64,000 nt of DNA. Origin: JABDIP01 sp965227455. GTDB taxonomy: Bacteria; Pseudomonadota; Alphaproteobacteria; DSM-16000; Inquilinaceae. Where the stretch lies: positions 2,046,001 to 2,110,000 of the forward strand of contig OZ245752.1 in NCBI GenBank assembly GCA_965227455.1, written 5' to 3'. Made by a program: the position numbers and the translations under genes. Of the stretch, positions 53,589 to 62,027 are shown one piece after another (positions within the stretch are counted from its first letter, which is position 1; each line of letters opens with the position of its first letter). The notes below the pieces were generated by a model that saw nothing but the letters and a program-made list of their open reading frames with translations, was not told where the DNA came from and made no database searches.

Positions 53589-54668
53589 ATGGCGAGCGTC
53601 TCGATCAACGAACTCGAGGTCACCTTCGGAACGCTGAAGGTGCTCGAGAACCTGAACCTGGAGGTCGAGGAGGGCGAGTTCATCGTCCTGCTTGGCCCGT
53701 CGGGCTGCGGCAAGTCCACCCTGCTGAACTCGATCGCCGGCCTGCTGGACATCTCCGACGGCGAGATCTGGATCGACGGCAAGAACGTCACCTGGGAGGA
53801 ACCCAAGGACCGCGGCATCGGCATGGTGTTCCAGTCCTATGCGCTTTACCCGCGCATGACCGTCGAGGGCAATCTGTCCTTCGGCCTGAAGATGGCCAAG
53901 GTCCCGAAGCCGGAGATCGAAAAGCGCATCGCCGACGCCAGCAAGCTGCTGCATATCGACCAGCTGATGCACCGCCGGCCGGTCGAGCTGTCCGGCGGCC
54001 AGCGCCAACGCGTCGCCATCGGCCGGGCCCTGGTCCGCGACGTGAACGTCTATCTGTTCGACGAGCCGCTCTCCAACCTGGACGCGGCGCTGCGCACCGA
54101 ACTCCGGGTCGAGCTGAAACGGCTGCACAGCGAGCTCGGCAACTCCACCATGATCTACGTGACCCACGATCAGGTGGAGGCGCTGACCCTGGCCGACCGC
54201 ATCGCGGTGATGCATGGCGGCATCATCCAGCAGCTCGCCTCTCCGAAGGAGATCTACCATCACCCCGCCAACCGCTTCGTGGCTGGCTTCGTCGGCTCGC
54301 CGCGCATGAACTTCTTCCAGGGCCGTATCGAAACGGGCTCCGGCGCCCCGGTGTTCCAGTCCGAAGGGCTGACCGTGCCGCTCGACACCTACGACTTCAC
54401 GGCTTCCCTGCAATCCGGGATGACGGTCGAACTTGGCGTCCGGCCCGAACATGTCCGCATCGATCCCGCCGATGGCGACCATGCGACCGAGGTGGAAATC
54501 GTCGAACCCATGGGTGCGGAAACCGTCCTATGGTGCAGCTTGGCGGGCAGCACCATCGGCATCCGCATGGATGGAGATTCTACCGTCGAGGCCGGTCAGA
54601 CGCTCAAGGTCTCCTTCCCGGGCGACCGCCTCAACCTCTTCGACCTGCAGACCGGCCAACGAGCCTAG
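53589..54668 (+). CDS. CUT1 sugar ABC transporter ATPase (UgpC/MalK-like)
   Basis: A 359-residue ATPase with Walker A GPSGCGKS (about 37-44), signature LSGGQRQRVAIGRAL (about 135-149), Walker B VYLFDEPLSNLD (about 154-165) and the H-loop VTHDQ. A C-terminal regulatory TOBE-like domain (about 235-359) is present with LGVRPEHV. It powers the two CUT1 permeases. The gene ends the operon; immediately afterwards the DNA becomes AT-rich. Confidence 0.93.
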   Translation: MASVSINELEVTFGTLKVLENLNLEVEEGEFIVLLGPSGCGKSTLLNSIAGLLDISDGEIWIDGKNVTWEEPKDRGIGMVFQSYALYPRMTVEGNLSFGLKMAKVPKPEIEKRIADASKLLHIDQLMHRRPVELSGGQRQRVAIGRALVRDVNVYLFDEPLSNLDAALRTELRVELKRLHSELGNSTMIYVTHDQVEALTLADRIAVMHGGIIQQLASPKEIYHHPANRFVAGFVGSPRMNFFQGRIETGSGAPVFQSEGLTVPLDTYDFTASLQSGMTVELGVRPEHVRIDPADGDHATEVEIVEPMGAETVLWCSLAGSTIGIRMDGDSTVEAGQTLKVSFPGDRLNLFDLQTGQRA

Positions 54669-55128
54669 GAAAGCGTGTGCTATCGCATTGGCAGCAAGCA
54701 AGATCACGGGCTTACCAGATTCGCAATTTGCCAACGACGACGTTGATTTGAGTCTTATGAACTAACAGAATTCCATTGCAGCCTACTGATCCAAAATCTC
54801 AACCAGCTTCCGCCAAAAAAACCAGCGTACACAATGACAGCGCGTCAAGTCTCAGAGTCATTTTCTACACATCGTGTGCAACACGTACACGGGAGTGCAA
54901 CGTGGAAATTGATTCTTGAGAACTGGTCCGGTGATTGTCATGAATCCAATTACTAAACTGGCTTTGAGTATCTTGCAGATCAGTCCTACAGATCTCCGGA
55001 ATACCAGACCTGCTGCTAAAAGATTGCACACCCTGAAAAAGTACGATCGAATCAGCGTAAGCCAAATCCCGGCTCTCACCCATTTCCGCTCACAAAACTG
55101 ATCGAAAAATAAATTCCCCAATTCCCAC
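54669..55128. other. AT-rich intergenic region, start of second foreign patch
   Basis: GC content drops sharply at the end of the ABC ATPase gene. The open frames here (61-87 codons on both strands) have no recognisable family, no good ribosome sites and overlap each other, so none is called. The piece reading ALAASKITGLPDSQFANDDV (about 54690-54750, plus strand) may be a gene end. Confidence 0.45.
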
Positions 55129-55284
55129 TCACATAAGTACGAAAAGAATTATTATCAGCAAACCACCTGCAATCCGTTCTCGTACAAAAATACGAAAACA
55201 CCCTGGCCCGATAACCAAGCCCAGTTCTCCAGCCAAAAAAATCAGAAAAAACCAAATCGGACGCAGCGCCAAAATAAGAATCAA
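55129..55284 (-). CDS. possible small hydrophobic protein
   Basis: A 51-codon frame starting at a TTG (55284) is almost entirely hydrophobic in two blocks, LRPIWFFLIFLAGELGLVIG and GGLLIIILFVLM, separated by a basic FRIFVRER loop. That pattern suits a two-helix membrane peptide. An in-frame stop lies just upstream, the start codon is weak and the ribosome site poor, so it may be a remnant. It lies downstream of the unknown gene at 55375 on the same strand. Confidence 0.3.
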   Translation of the reverse strand: MILILALRPIWFFLIFLAGELGLVIGPGCFRIFVRERIAGGLLIIILFVLM

Positions 55285-55374
55285 AATTCCGATTGCCCTA
55301 CAAACCTATACGCAAAAAAAATCCGTCTCCAAACGACGGTCAAAAATGAGCGCGGAACGTACGTCGCAAAAATC

Positions 55375-56148
55375 TCATCGATCTTGTTCCGTACCATCGA
55401 GAACAAATACGGACTCAATCTTCGCCGCGTTTGAATCACGAGAATCAAGCTCACTACGCATCATCAAAATAACTTGTTCAGCCATCGCAAGCGCTTTGCG
55501 AACTTCAAGCTCCGGGCTTGCCAAAATTTTTACGAAACCAACTCCTTTAAACCCAAGCCCACCGATTTCTACGCCTTCAAATGAAGCCGCAGAAACTGGC
55601 TGAACGCGACCTTGCTCCAAAACAGGCTGTCCGACTGACGAGATTGGGTCAGCTTCTTCTTCCGAATCAATTTCTGAATCATACCCGACACCGAGTCGGC
55701 CGACATAATCCATAGTCTCCTGATACGCAGAAATCGCTTGTGCAACTGACTGAGGAGCAAAACCGTTCCTAAGCAGATAATTCTTTAGGAGTTCGACATT
55801 TACCCGATGATCAGGAAACTTCTCAGCAAGGTCATGAAAGAGATCTGGCGAAAGCGCAGCAGCACGCAAGGCCTCCCGGCCCTCAGCAACATCGTGAGGG
55901 TGCAAAATCGCCATAGCGCGATCACTGACGCGCACCTCGTCGCCTCGCCCCTCCAACAAACCATATTTTTTCGCCGCAGAAATTGCCGTGGCCGACGATC
56001 CACTGAGGCTCCTGTAGCCCATGCCCTTAGCTACCACGTCGCGAGAGGTCGGATTCCGACCGATCTCATTGTACAAGGCTCGGATCTTTTCCACCGCATC
56101 CCGCAAGCTCAGACCCGGATAGTTTGGGGAACGCAGCCGAGTAGTCAT
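55375..56148 (-). CDS. unknown protein with winged-helix-like N-terminal domain
   Basis: The ATG at 56148 gives 257 residues; the longer frame upstream is not credible. Residues about 1-85 (YPGLSLRDAVEKIRALYNEI, then a GYRSLSGSSATAISAAKKYG segment and VRVSDRAMAIL) look like a winged-helix domain with a turn-strand wing. A helical middle (about 95-150) and an acidic, Ser-rich linker follow, then a beta-type segment (FEGVEIGGLGFKGVGFVKI) and a helix. I cannot name a family. Composition is AT-richer than the chromosome, and the gene lies next to an odd tRNA, so it is probably acquired. A role in gene control of the patch is possible from the domain alone. Confidence 0.7.
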   Translation of the reverse strand: MTTRLRSPNYPGLSLRDAVEKIRALYNEIGRNPTSRDVVAKGMGYRSLSGSSATAISAAKKYGLLEGRGDEVRVSDRAMAILHPHDVAEGREALRAAALSPDLFHDLAEKFPDHRVNVELLKNYLLRNGFAPQSVAQAISAYQETMDYVGRLGVGYDSEIDSEEEADPISSVGQPVLEQGRVQPVSAASFEGVEIGGLGFKGVGFVKILASPELEVRKALAMAEQVILMMRSELDSRDSNAAKIESVFVLDGTEQDR

Positions 56149-56377
56149 GTGTATCTCCATTCTCCTACAGAAGGGGTACACGATAGACGCCACGCAATCA
56201 AGCATATTGTACCGAACCGCTCTCCGTGTCGCGGAATTTTCCGTACTTTTTGTTTGACCGCCTGCCGCCACCGTGAGATTGTGTCGGCATTCAGCTAAGG
56301 AGGCGGCACATGGCCAGAAGAGCAGCGAGCCCCTGGTGGATTTGCCGAGCGACATCGGGGGCGACGACAAATAGCAA

Positions 56378-56419
56378 GGGCCGCTGCCCGATTCCCTAGC
56401 AAGGCAAGGCAGCGGCCCC
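56378..56419. terminator. 11-bp inverted repeat upstream of the tRNA
   Basis: GGGCCGCTGCC (56378-56388) and GGCAGCGGCCC (56408-56418) are perfect inverted repeats around a 19-base loop. No U-run follows. It could end transcription between the patch and the tRNA, or mark a boundary of the acquired segment. Confidence 0.45.
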
Positions 56420-56434
56420 CAATCGGCCTCTTGC

Positions 56435-56533
56435 GGAGGCGTGGCAGAGTGGTTGATCGCAGCGGTCTTAAAAACCGTAGGGGGACCACCTTCGAAGTCA
56501 GTACCCCCGTGGGTTCGAATCCCACCGCCTCCG
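56435..56533 (+). tRNA. tRNA with serine-type body and UAA (leucine) anticodon
   Basis: The folded parts are clear: acceptor stem GGAGGCG (56435-56441) with CGCCTCC (56526-56532), D-arm with GAGTGGTTGA, anticodon stem GCGGT/ACCGT around loop CTTAAAA (anticodon TAA at 56469-56471), T-arm GTGGG TTCGAAT CCCAC. The body matches tRNA-Ser(UGA): in E. coli and others the loop is CTTGAAA within GGTCTTGAAAACC, one base different. The discriminator is G (serine-like; leucine tRNAs have A). The variable region (56479-56508) is 30 nt, longer than usual for serine. CCA is not encoded (CCG follows). It is either a mixed-identity tRNA reading UUA or a decaying tRNA gene. Confidence 0.8.
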
Positions 56534-56713
56534 CCGGTCCCCGATAGAGACCATCTGTTCTTAGCACATGAGAGCTAAGGACGCATTCAATCCTTTGAGT
56601 TGCGCCATCTCCCAATACGGCAACTGGCTGCAGCAAAGCGCACAGCCGTCCGCTTGGACGGGCGGGCGCGGCCATGGCACCATGGCCTGGAATGGCATGG
56701 GGGCTGACGGCGC

Positions 56714-57484
56714 ATGGCGCTTCTGGAGGTGCGCGGACTGACGCGAGGATTCTACGGAATCCAGGCGTTGGACGGTGCCGATCTCGACATCGAACCAGGG
56801 ACCATCACGGGGCTGATCGGCCCGAACGGTGCCGGCAAGACCACCCTGTTCAACTGCGTGTCCGGCGTGGTTCCGCCCGATGGCGGCACGGTCCGGTTCG
56901 ACGGTCGCGACATCACCGGGGCCAGGCCCGAGGCGGTGACCCAGGCCGGGATGGTGCGAACCTTCCAGATCGCCCGCGGCTTTCCGCGGCTGACCGTGCT
57001 GGAAAACCTGATGCTCTATGGCCGCGACCAGCCCGGCGAGGTCTTTGCCCGGGCGCTGGCAAGCCTTGGCCCGACCCGCCGGCGCGAGGCGGAGATCAAG
57101 GCCAGGGCTATAGAGATCGCCGGACGGCTGAACCTGAAGGCGGTTATCGACAATCCGGCCTCCGACCTGTCGGGCGGGCAGAAGAAGCTGCTGGAGATCG
57201 GTCGCGCCCTGATGAGCGCGCCGAAGCTCATCCTGCTGGATGAGCCCATCGCCGGGGTGAACCCGACCTTGAGCGTTGAGATCGCCGAGCATCTGAAGGC
57301 CCTGCGCGATGACGGGCTGACCCTGCTGATCATCGAGCATGACATGGACATGATCGCCCGGCTCTGCGACCCGGTGATCGTGATGGCCGAGGGCCGCCGG
57401 CTGACCCAGGGCAGCTTTTCCGAGATCGCCGCCGACCCGCAGGTGCAGGAAGCCTATATGGGAGGCCGGCGATGGGCCTCCTGA
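56714..57484 (+). CDS. livG: branched-chain amino-acid-type ABC transporter ATPase
   Basis: A 256-residue LivG-like ATPase with Walker A GPNGAGKTT (about 36-44), the LivG hallmark MVRTFQIARGFPRLTVLENL, signature LSGGQKKLLEIGRAL and Walker B LILLDEPIAGVNP. It overlaps livF by 13 bp. The operon order is livG-livF-livJ-livH-livM. Such systems import branched-chain amino acids, amides or urea; the cargo is not fixed by sequence. Confidence 0.92.
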   Translation: MALLEVRGLTRGFYGIQALDGADLDIEPGTITGLIGPNGAGKTTLFNCVSGVVPPDGGTVRFDGRDITGARPEAVTQAGMVRTFQIARGFPRLTVLENLMLYGRDQPGEVFARALASLGPTRRREAEIKARAIEIAGRLNLKAVIDNPASDLSGGQKKLLEIGRALMSAPKLILLDEPIAGVNPTLSVEIAEHLKALRDDGLTLLIIEHDMDMIARLCDPVIVMAEGRRLTQGSFSEIAADPQVQEAYMGGRRWAS

Positions 57485-58179
57485 GCGTCGACGGGCTGGT
57501 GGCCGGCTATTCCAGCGCCGACCGCATCCTGAAGGGCGTCGGGATTTCCGTCGATCCGGGCGAGGTGGTCTGCATCATCGGCCCGAACGGCGCCGGCAAG
57601 TCGACCCTGCTGAAGGCCATCGCCGGCCTGCTGCAGCCCAGCGAAGGCAGCATCCATCTGCGCGAGCAGGACCTGACCGGCCGGCCGGCGCGTGACGTGG
57701 CGCGGGAGGGGATCGCCTTCGTGCCCCAGGAGATGAACGTCTTCCCGACCATGTCGATCCGCGAGAATCTGGAGATCGGCGGCTATGTGGCGCCGGACCG
57801 AACCCGCGAGCGCATCGACGCCGCCTTTGCACGGTTTCCGATCCTGGCCGAGCGGCGGCGCAGCGCCGCCCGCACCCTGTCCGGCGGGCAGCGGCAGATC
57901 CTTGCCATGGCCATGGCGCTGATGGTGGAGCCGGAGGTGCTGATGCTGGACGAGCCCTCGGCAGGGCTGTCGCCGGTGGCCGCCGAACAGCTGTTCGACA
58001 CGATCCGGGCCATTCGCGACGATGGGGTGGCGATCGCCATGGTGGAACAAAATGCGCTCGAAGCGCTCACACTGGCCGATCGTGGGTATATCATGGTCGA
58101 TGGCAAGAACAGCCGGACCGGACCGGCGGCGGAGCTCGCCGCCGATCCGGAGGTCCGGCGGGTATTTTTGGGAGGATAG
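57472..58179 (+). CDS. livF: branched-chain amino-acid-type ABC transporter ATPase
   Basis: A 235-residue LivF-like ATPase with Walker A GPNGAGKST (about 37-45), FVPQEMNVFPTMSIRENLEIGG (typical LivF), signature LSGGQRQILAMAMAL and Walker B VLMLDEPSAGLSP. It forms the ATPase dimer with LivG. The start lies inside the end of livG. Confidence 0.92.
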   Translation: MGLLSVDGLVAGYSSADRILKGVGISVDPGEVVCIIGPNGAGKSTLLKAIAGLLQPSEGSIHLREQDLTGRPARDVAREGIAFVPQEMNVFPTMSIRENLEIGGYVAPDRTRERIDAAFARFPILAERRRSAARTLSGGQRQILAMAMALMVEPEVLMLDEPSAGLSPVAAEQLFDTIRAIRDDGVAIAMVEQNALEALTLADRGYIMVDGKNSRTGPAAELAADPEVRRVFLGG

Positions 58180-58222
58180 GATCCGGCGACCGGATCCGAA
58201 AAACATCAACGGGAGGCAAGGT

Positions 58223-59425
58223 ATGACGAAATTCAGGACAACGCGCCGCACGGTGCTCAGGGGCACGGCAGCGGCATCGGCGCTGATCGCCGCACCGTCG
58301 CTCGTCCGAGCGCAATCCGATGCGATCCGGCTCGGCAGCCTGACTCCGCTGACCGGCGTGGGCGGCGCCTATGGTCCGTCGATGCGCAACGCCATCGCCG
58401 GCGTGGTCGACGCGGTGAACGGGGCCGACGGGCTGCTCGGCCGGGAGATCGCTCTGACCTCGGAAGACACCCAGACCAGCCCGGAGGCCGCCGTGCGCGC
58501 CGCCCGCAAGCTGATCGACGTGGACGGCGTCTCGGCGATCATGGGCACCTGGGCCTCCTCGGTCACCACGGCCATCGCGCCCCTGTGCTGGGAAAGCCGG
58601 ACCATGCTGTTCTGCGTCTCCGGCGCCGACAGCATCACCCTGCTGCCCCATCAGGGCTTCATCGCCCGCACCCAGCCGAACAGCAAACTGCAGATCCGCG
58701 TCGCCGGCGATTTCATGATCGGCGAAGGCGGCAGCAAGCTCGCCTGGATCGGCCCGCAGACCCCGTTCGCCCAGAGTTCCATCGATATCCTGGGCGAGAT
58801 CGCGGCCGCCAACGGCGCGTCGATGGAATCACTGATCTACGAGGCCGACAAGACCAGCTATCGCTCCGAGGTCGACGACATCCTGCGCGGCGATCCGGAC
58901 TTCATCATGCTGGGCGGCTATGCGGCGGACAGCACCATCGTGCTGCGCGACCTGTTCCAGGCCGGCTATGAGAAGGCCATCATCGGCCCGGCCTATGCGG
59001 TGAACCAGGGCGTTCTGGAATCCCTGCCGGCCGACGTGACCGAAGGCGTCTACACCTGGGAGGGCTCGCCGGCGGTCGACAGCGGCGCCTATGCCCGGGT
59101 CCAGGGCATCCTGGGCGTCGAGGAGATCGACCCCTATTCGGCCCAGACCTACGACCATGCCAGCCTGGCGATCCTGTCCATGGGTGCTGCCGGCGCGGAT
59201 AGCGGCGACGCCATCCGCGAGAATTTGCGCAGCATCAGCCAGGGCGACGGCGATGCGGTCGACAACGCGGTCGACGGGCTGGCCACCCTGGCCGGCGGCG
59301 GTGCGGTGAACTACACCGGCGCCAGCGGCCCGTGCGACTTCAACGATGTCGGCGACATCACCGGCACCCAGTTCGTCTTCAAGCAGATCACCGGCGGTGC
59401 CGCCGGCCTGTTCAAGCGCGTATGA
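58223..59425 (+). CDS. livJ: branched-chain amino-acid-type ABC binding protein, Tat signal
   Basis: The ATG at 58223 follows GGGAGGC and gives 400 residues. The N-terminus TTRRTVLRGTAAASALIAAP is a twin-arginine-type signal ending near VRAQS. The mature part is a LivJ/AmiC-like type 1 binding protein (IRLGSLTPLTGVGGAYG; ALTSEDTQTSPEAAVRAARKLI). Tat export of a binding protein suggests folding before export. It is followed by a strong hairpin separating it from the permease genes. Confidence 0.9.
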   Translation: MTKFRTTRRTVLRGTAAASALIAAPSLVRAQSDAIRLGSLTPLTGVGGAYGPSMRNAIAGVVDAVNGADGLLGREIALTSEDTQTSPEAAVRAARKLIDVDGVSAIMGTWASSVTTAIAPLCWESRTMLFCVSGADSITLLPHQGFIARTQPNSKLQIRVAGDFMIGEGGSKLAWIGPQTPFAQSSIDILGEIAAANGASMESLIYEADKTSYRSEVDDILRGDPDFIMLGGYAADSTIVLRDLFQAGYEKAIIGPAYAVNQGVLESLPADVTEGVYTWEGSPAVDSGAYARVQGILGVEEIDPYSAQTYDHASLAILSMGAAGADSGDAIRENLRSISQGDGDAVDNAVDGLATLAGGGAVNYTGASGPCDFNDVGDITGTQFVFKQITGGAAGLFKRV

Positions 59426-59438
59426 GGACGATTGTGAC

Positions 59439-59472
59439 GGACAGCCGGCAGACCGCCGGCTGTCCCCTCTTT
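59439..59472 (+). terminator. terminator-like hairpin after binding-protein gene
   Basis: GGACAGCCGGC (59439-59449) and GCCGGCTGTCC (59455-59465) form a perfect 11-bp stem with a 5-base loop, followed by CCTCTTTT. Partial termination here would lower livHM relative to livJ. Confidence 0.7.
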
Positions 59473-59500
59473 TCCCTGTCTCCGACCGAACTGTCCGACG

Positions 59501-60367
59501 GTGCTTGACCTGCTGCCGCAATTGCTGGTCAACGGCATCGTCTCCGGCACCCTGCTGGCGATCCCGGCGGTCGGCTTCACCGCGATCTACGCCGTGCTGC
59601 GGTTCCCGAATTTCTCGGTCGCCAGCCACGCCACCATCGGCGCCTTCGCCGGCTATGTCGCCAATGTGCATTTCGGCCTGCCGGCCGTCGCGGCCCTGGC
59701 CTTCGCGTTCGCCGTCGCCGGGCTGGTCGGGCTGATCAGCGACGAACTGGTGCTGCGCCCGCTTAGGCCCCATGGCGCCCTGACGGCGGCCATCGCCTCC
59801 ATCGCCCTGACCGTGGTGCTGGAGAACATCGTCCGCTTCATCTTCGGCAACGACATCCGCGGCTACGACCTGCCGATCGTGCGCGACTGGCGATTCCTGG
59901 ACATCCGCATCGGGCCGCAGCAGGTGGAAAACCTGGCCCTGGCGGTGGCGATCATGGCAGCGGTGTTCGCCTTCCTGACCTTCACCCGCATGGGCAAGGC
60001 CATGCGCGCCGTCGCCGACAACCCGTCCCTGGCCGACATCAAGGGCGTCAATGCGCTGCAGATCGGCCGGCTGACTGCCTTCATCGGCATGGGGCTGGTC
60101 GGCGTCGGCGGCATGCTGCTGGGGCTGGGCACGGCCATCGACCCGCTGACCGGCTTCCGCTTCATCCTGTCGATCTTCGCCGCCACCGTGGTCGGCGGGC
60201 TGGGCAGCATACCGGGCGCGGTGCTGGGCGCCATGGTGGTCGGCATCGGCGAGGAGCTGTCCCTCATCGTGCTGGAGCCCACCTACAAGAGCGCGGTCGG
60301 TTTCATCGCCATCGTCCTGGTGCTGACCCTGCGCCCCCGCGGCCTGCTGGGCGAACGGGCGTATTGA
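59501..60367 (+). CDS. livH: branched-chain amino-acid-type ABC permease LivH
   Basis: A GTG start at 59501 gives 288 residues with about eight membrane segments. VASHATIGAFAGYVA near 47 and GIGEELS near 247 fit LivH permeases, and MRAVADNPSLADIKGVN near 166 is the coupling loop for the ATPases. It follows the hairpin after livJ and precedes livM by 205 bp, a gap filled by a palindromic repeat. Confidence 0.9.
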   Translation: MLDLLPQLLVNGIVSGTLLAIPAVGFTAIYAVLRFPNFSVASHATIGAFAGYVANVHFGLPAVAALAFAFAVAGLVGLISDELVLRPLRPHGALTAAIASIALTVVLENIVRFIFGNDIRGYDLPIVRDWRFLDIRIGPQQVENLALAVAIMAAVFAFLTFTRMGKAMRAVADNPSLADIKGVNALQIGRLTAFIGMGLVGVGGMLLGLGTAIDPLTGFRFILSIFAATVVGGLGSIPGAVLGAMVVGIGEELSLIVLEPTYKSAVGFIAIVLVLTLRPRGLLGERAY

Positions 60368-60393
60368 GCGGCGGATGGAAGATGTTTGTTAGC

Positions 60394-60531
60394 CCCCTCA
60401 CCCTCCCGCTTTGCGGGCCCCTCCCTCTCCCACGGGGGGAGAGGGAATCAAATGGCACCGCGTTGTTTGAGACCCCTCTCCCCTTGTGGGAGAGGGAGGG
60501 ACCCGCGGCGAAGCCGTGGGAGGGTGAGGGG
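60394..60531. repeat. long nested palindromic repeat inside the liv operon
   Basis: The outer ends CCCCTCACCCTCCC (60394-60407) and GGGAGGGTGAGGGG (60518-60531) are perfect 14-bp inverted repeats. Nested CCCTCTCCCAC/GGGAGAGGG arms occur inside. This is the common extragenic repeat of many high-GC proteobacteria. It would form a large hairpin in the mRNA between livH and livM. Confidence 0.75.
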
Positions 60532-60572
60532 TATGGAGCAGCCAAAACGATTGAAGCGGCGAAGGAGGTCAG

Positions 60573-61478
60573 ATGGAGAACTATCTGATCTCCATCGTCA
60601 CTTTCGGGGCGTTCTATGCGCTGCTGGCGCTGGGGCTGAACCTGATCTGGGGCATGACCGGGATGATCAATCTCGGTCTGGCCGGCTTCTTTGCCCTGGG
60701 CGCCTATGCCTCGGCGCTGGCCACCACGGGCACCAGCCTGCCGATGGTGCTGGGGCTTTTGGTCGCGTTCTGTGTCGCCGGCGGCGCCGGGGCGCTGCTG
60801 ACCATGACGACGCTGAAGCTGCGCGGCGATTACCTGGCCATCGTCACACTCGGGTTCTCGGAGGTGGTGCGCCTGATCGCCAGCAACGAGATCTGGCTCA
60901 CCAACGGCACCGACGGAATCTCCGGCATTCCGGGCCCGCTGCGCTCGAGCCTTTCGCCCGGCGGCTTCAATCTTCTGTTCTGTGTTCTGGCCCTGGCGGT
61001 GGTGGCGGCGATCCTGTTCCTGTCGCAACGCCTGCGGCACAGCCCCTACGGCCGGGTGTTGCGGGCTATCCGCGACGACGAGCAGGTGGCGGCGGTGGCC
61101 GGCAAATCGGTGCGGCGCTTCAAGATCGAGGCCTTCGCCGTCGGCGCCGGCATCATGGGCCTGGCCGGCGGACTCTACGGCCACTACACCAGCTATATCG
61201 CGCCGGACATCTTTCGCCCGCTGGTCACCATCTACATCTTCCTGGCGCTCACCGCCGGCGGCACCGGCAACAATCTCGGGGCCGTGGTCGGCGCCTTCCT
61301 GGTGATGGCGATCCTGGAGGGCACCCGCTTCATCGGCGATATCGTCCCTGACCTTCCCGGCGCCCAGATCGCCGCCCTGCGCGAGATCCTGGTCGGCACC
61401 CTGCTGATCCTGGTCATGCGCTTCCGCCCGGCCGGACTGTTCCCCGAACGCGCCGCCATCCGCAGCGGCGCTCCATGA
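60573..61478 (+). CDS. livM: branched-chain amino-acid-type ABC permease LivM
   Basis: A 301-residue permease starting after GAAGGAGGTCAG. About eight to ten hydrophobic segments are present, with GMTGMINLGLAGFFALGAYA near 30 and the coupling loop RAIRDDEQVAAVAGKSVRRFK near 167, typical of LivM. GLYGHYTSYIAPD near 203 is another family mark. The stop overlaps the next gene by four bases (ATGA). Confidence 0.92.
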   Translation: MENYLISIVTFGAFYALLALGLNLIWGMTGMINLGLAGFFALGAYASALATTGTSLPMVLGLLVAFCVAGGAGALLTMTTLKLRGDYLAIVTLGFSEVVRLIASNEIWLTNGTDGISGIPGPLRSSLSPGGFNLLFCVLALAVVAAILFLSQRLRHSPYGRVLRAIRDDEQVAAVAGKSVRRFKIEAFAVGAGIMGLAGGLYGHYTSYIAPDIFRPLVTIYIFLALTAGGTGNNLGAVVGAFLVMAILEGTRFIGDIVPDLPGAQIAALREILVGTLLILVMRFRPAGLFPERAAIRSGAP

Positions 61479-62008
61479 GGCCGGCACCGTCCGAAGGCGA
61501 ACGCCTCGCCGCGCTCACCGAATGCGCCGCCGCCATGGGCCTGCCCGGCCAGCCGCAGGCCGGCTTCGATGCGGTAGAGGCCGTGCTCGGCCGGCTGATC
61601 GGCCACAAGCTGTTCACGCTGATGATCCTCGACGAGGGCGCCGGAGAGGCCGAGCGGGTCTACTCCAACCAGCCTGACGCCTATCCCGTCCTGGGCCGCA
61701 AGCCGCTCGGCGCCCTGACCGATTGGGGCCGTCATGTTATCGAGGGCCGTCGCCCCTATCTCGGCCGCACCGCCGCCGACATCCGCTGGGCCTTCTTCGA
61801 CCACGAACTGATCGCGTCGCTGGGCTGCGGCTCGGTGATCAACCTGCTGGTGATGCATGACGGCCGGTTGCTGGGCACCATCAATATGCTGAATGAGGAG
61901 GGGTATTACCGCGAGGCGGATCTGGACGTCGGAGCGCCCTTCGCACAGCTCCTGGCGCCGAGCTACCTACAGCGGATTCTCTACTTCCAGGGGAATTCGA
62001 TAGATTGA
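61475..62008 (+). CDS. GAF-domain protein coupled to the liv operon
   Basis: A 177-residue protein consisting of essentially one GAF domain. LFTLMILDEGAGEAERVYSN is the first strand pair, and SVINLLVMHDGRLLGTINMLN the core strands of the fold. No output domain is attached. It overlaps livM by 4 bp, so it is cotranscribed. GAF domains bind small molecules; a stand-alone sensor or ligand-binding partner of the transporter is plausible but unproven. Similar GAF proteins are sometimes found beside Liv-type operons for aromatic or amide compounds. Confidence 0.82.
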   Translation: MRPAPSEGERLAALTECAAAMGLPGQPQAGFDAVEAVLGRLIGHKLFTLMILDEGAGEAERVYSNQPDAYPVLGRKPLGALTDWGRHVIEGRRPYLGRTAADIRWAFFDHELIASLGCGSVINLLVMHDGRLLGTINMLNEEGYYREADLDVGAPFAQLLAPSYLQRILYFQGNSID

Positions 62009-62027
62009 CATCCGCAACTGAACAAGA

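Noticed and set aside
54858..55121. Open frames of 61-87 codons in the AT-rich patch (both strands)
   Set aside because: Mutually overlapping, weak or TTG starts, no ribosome sites and no recognisable features.
56435..56533. Selenocysteine tRNA or suppressor tRNA
   Set aside because: The anticodon is UAA, which pairs with UUA (Leu), not with a stop codon; the acceptor stem is 7 bp, not the longer SelC type.
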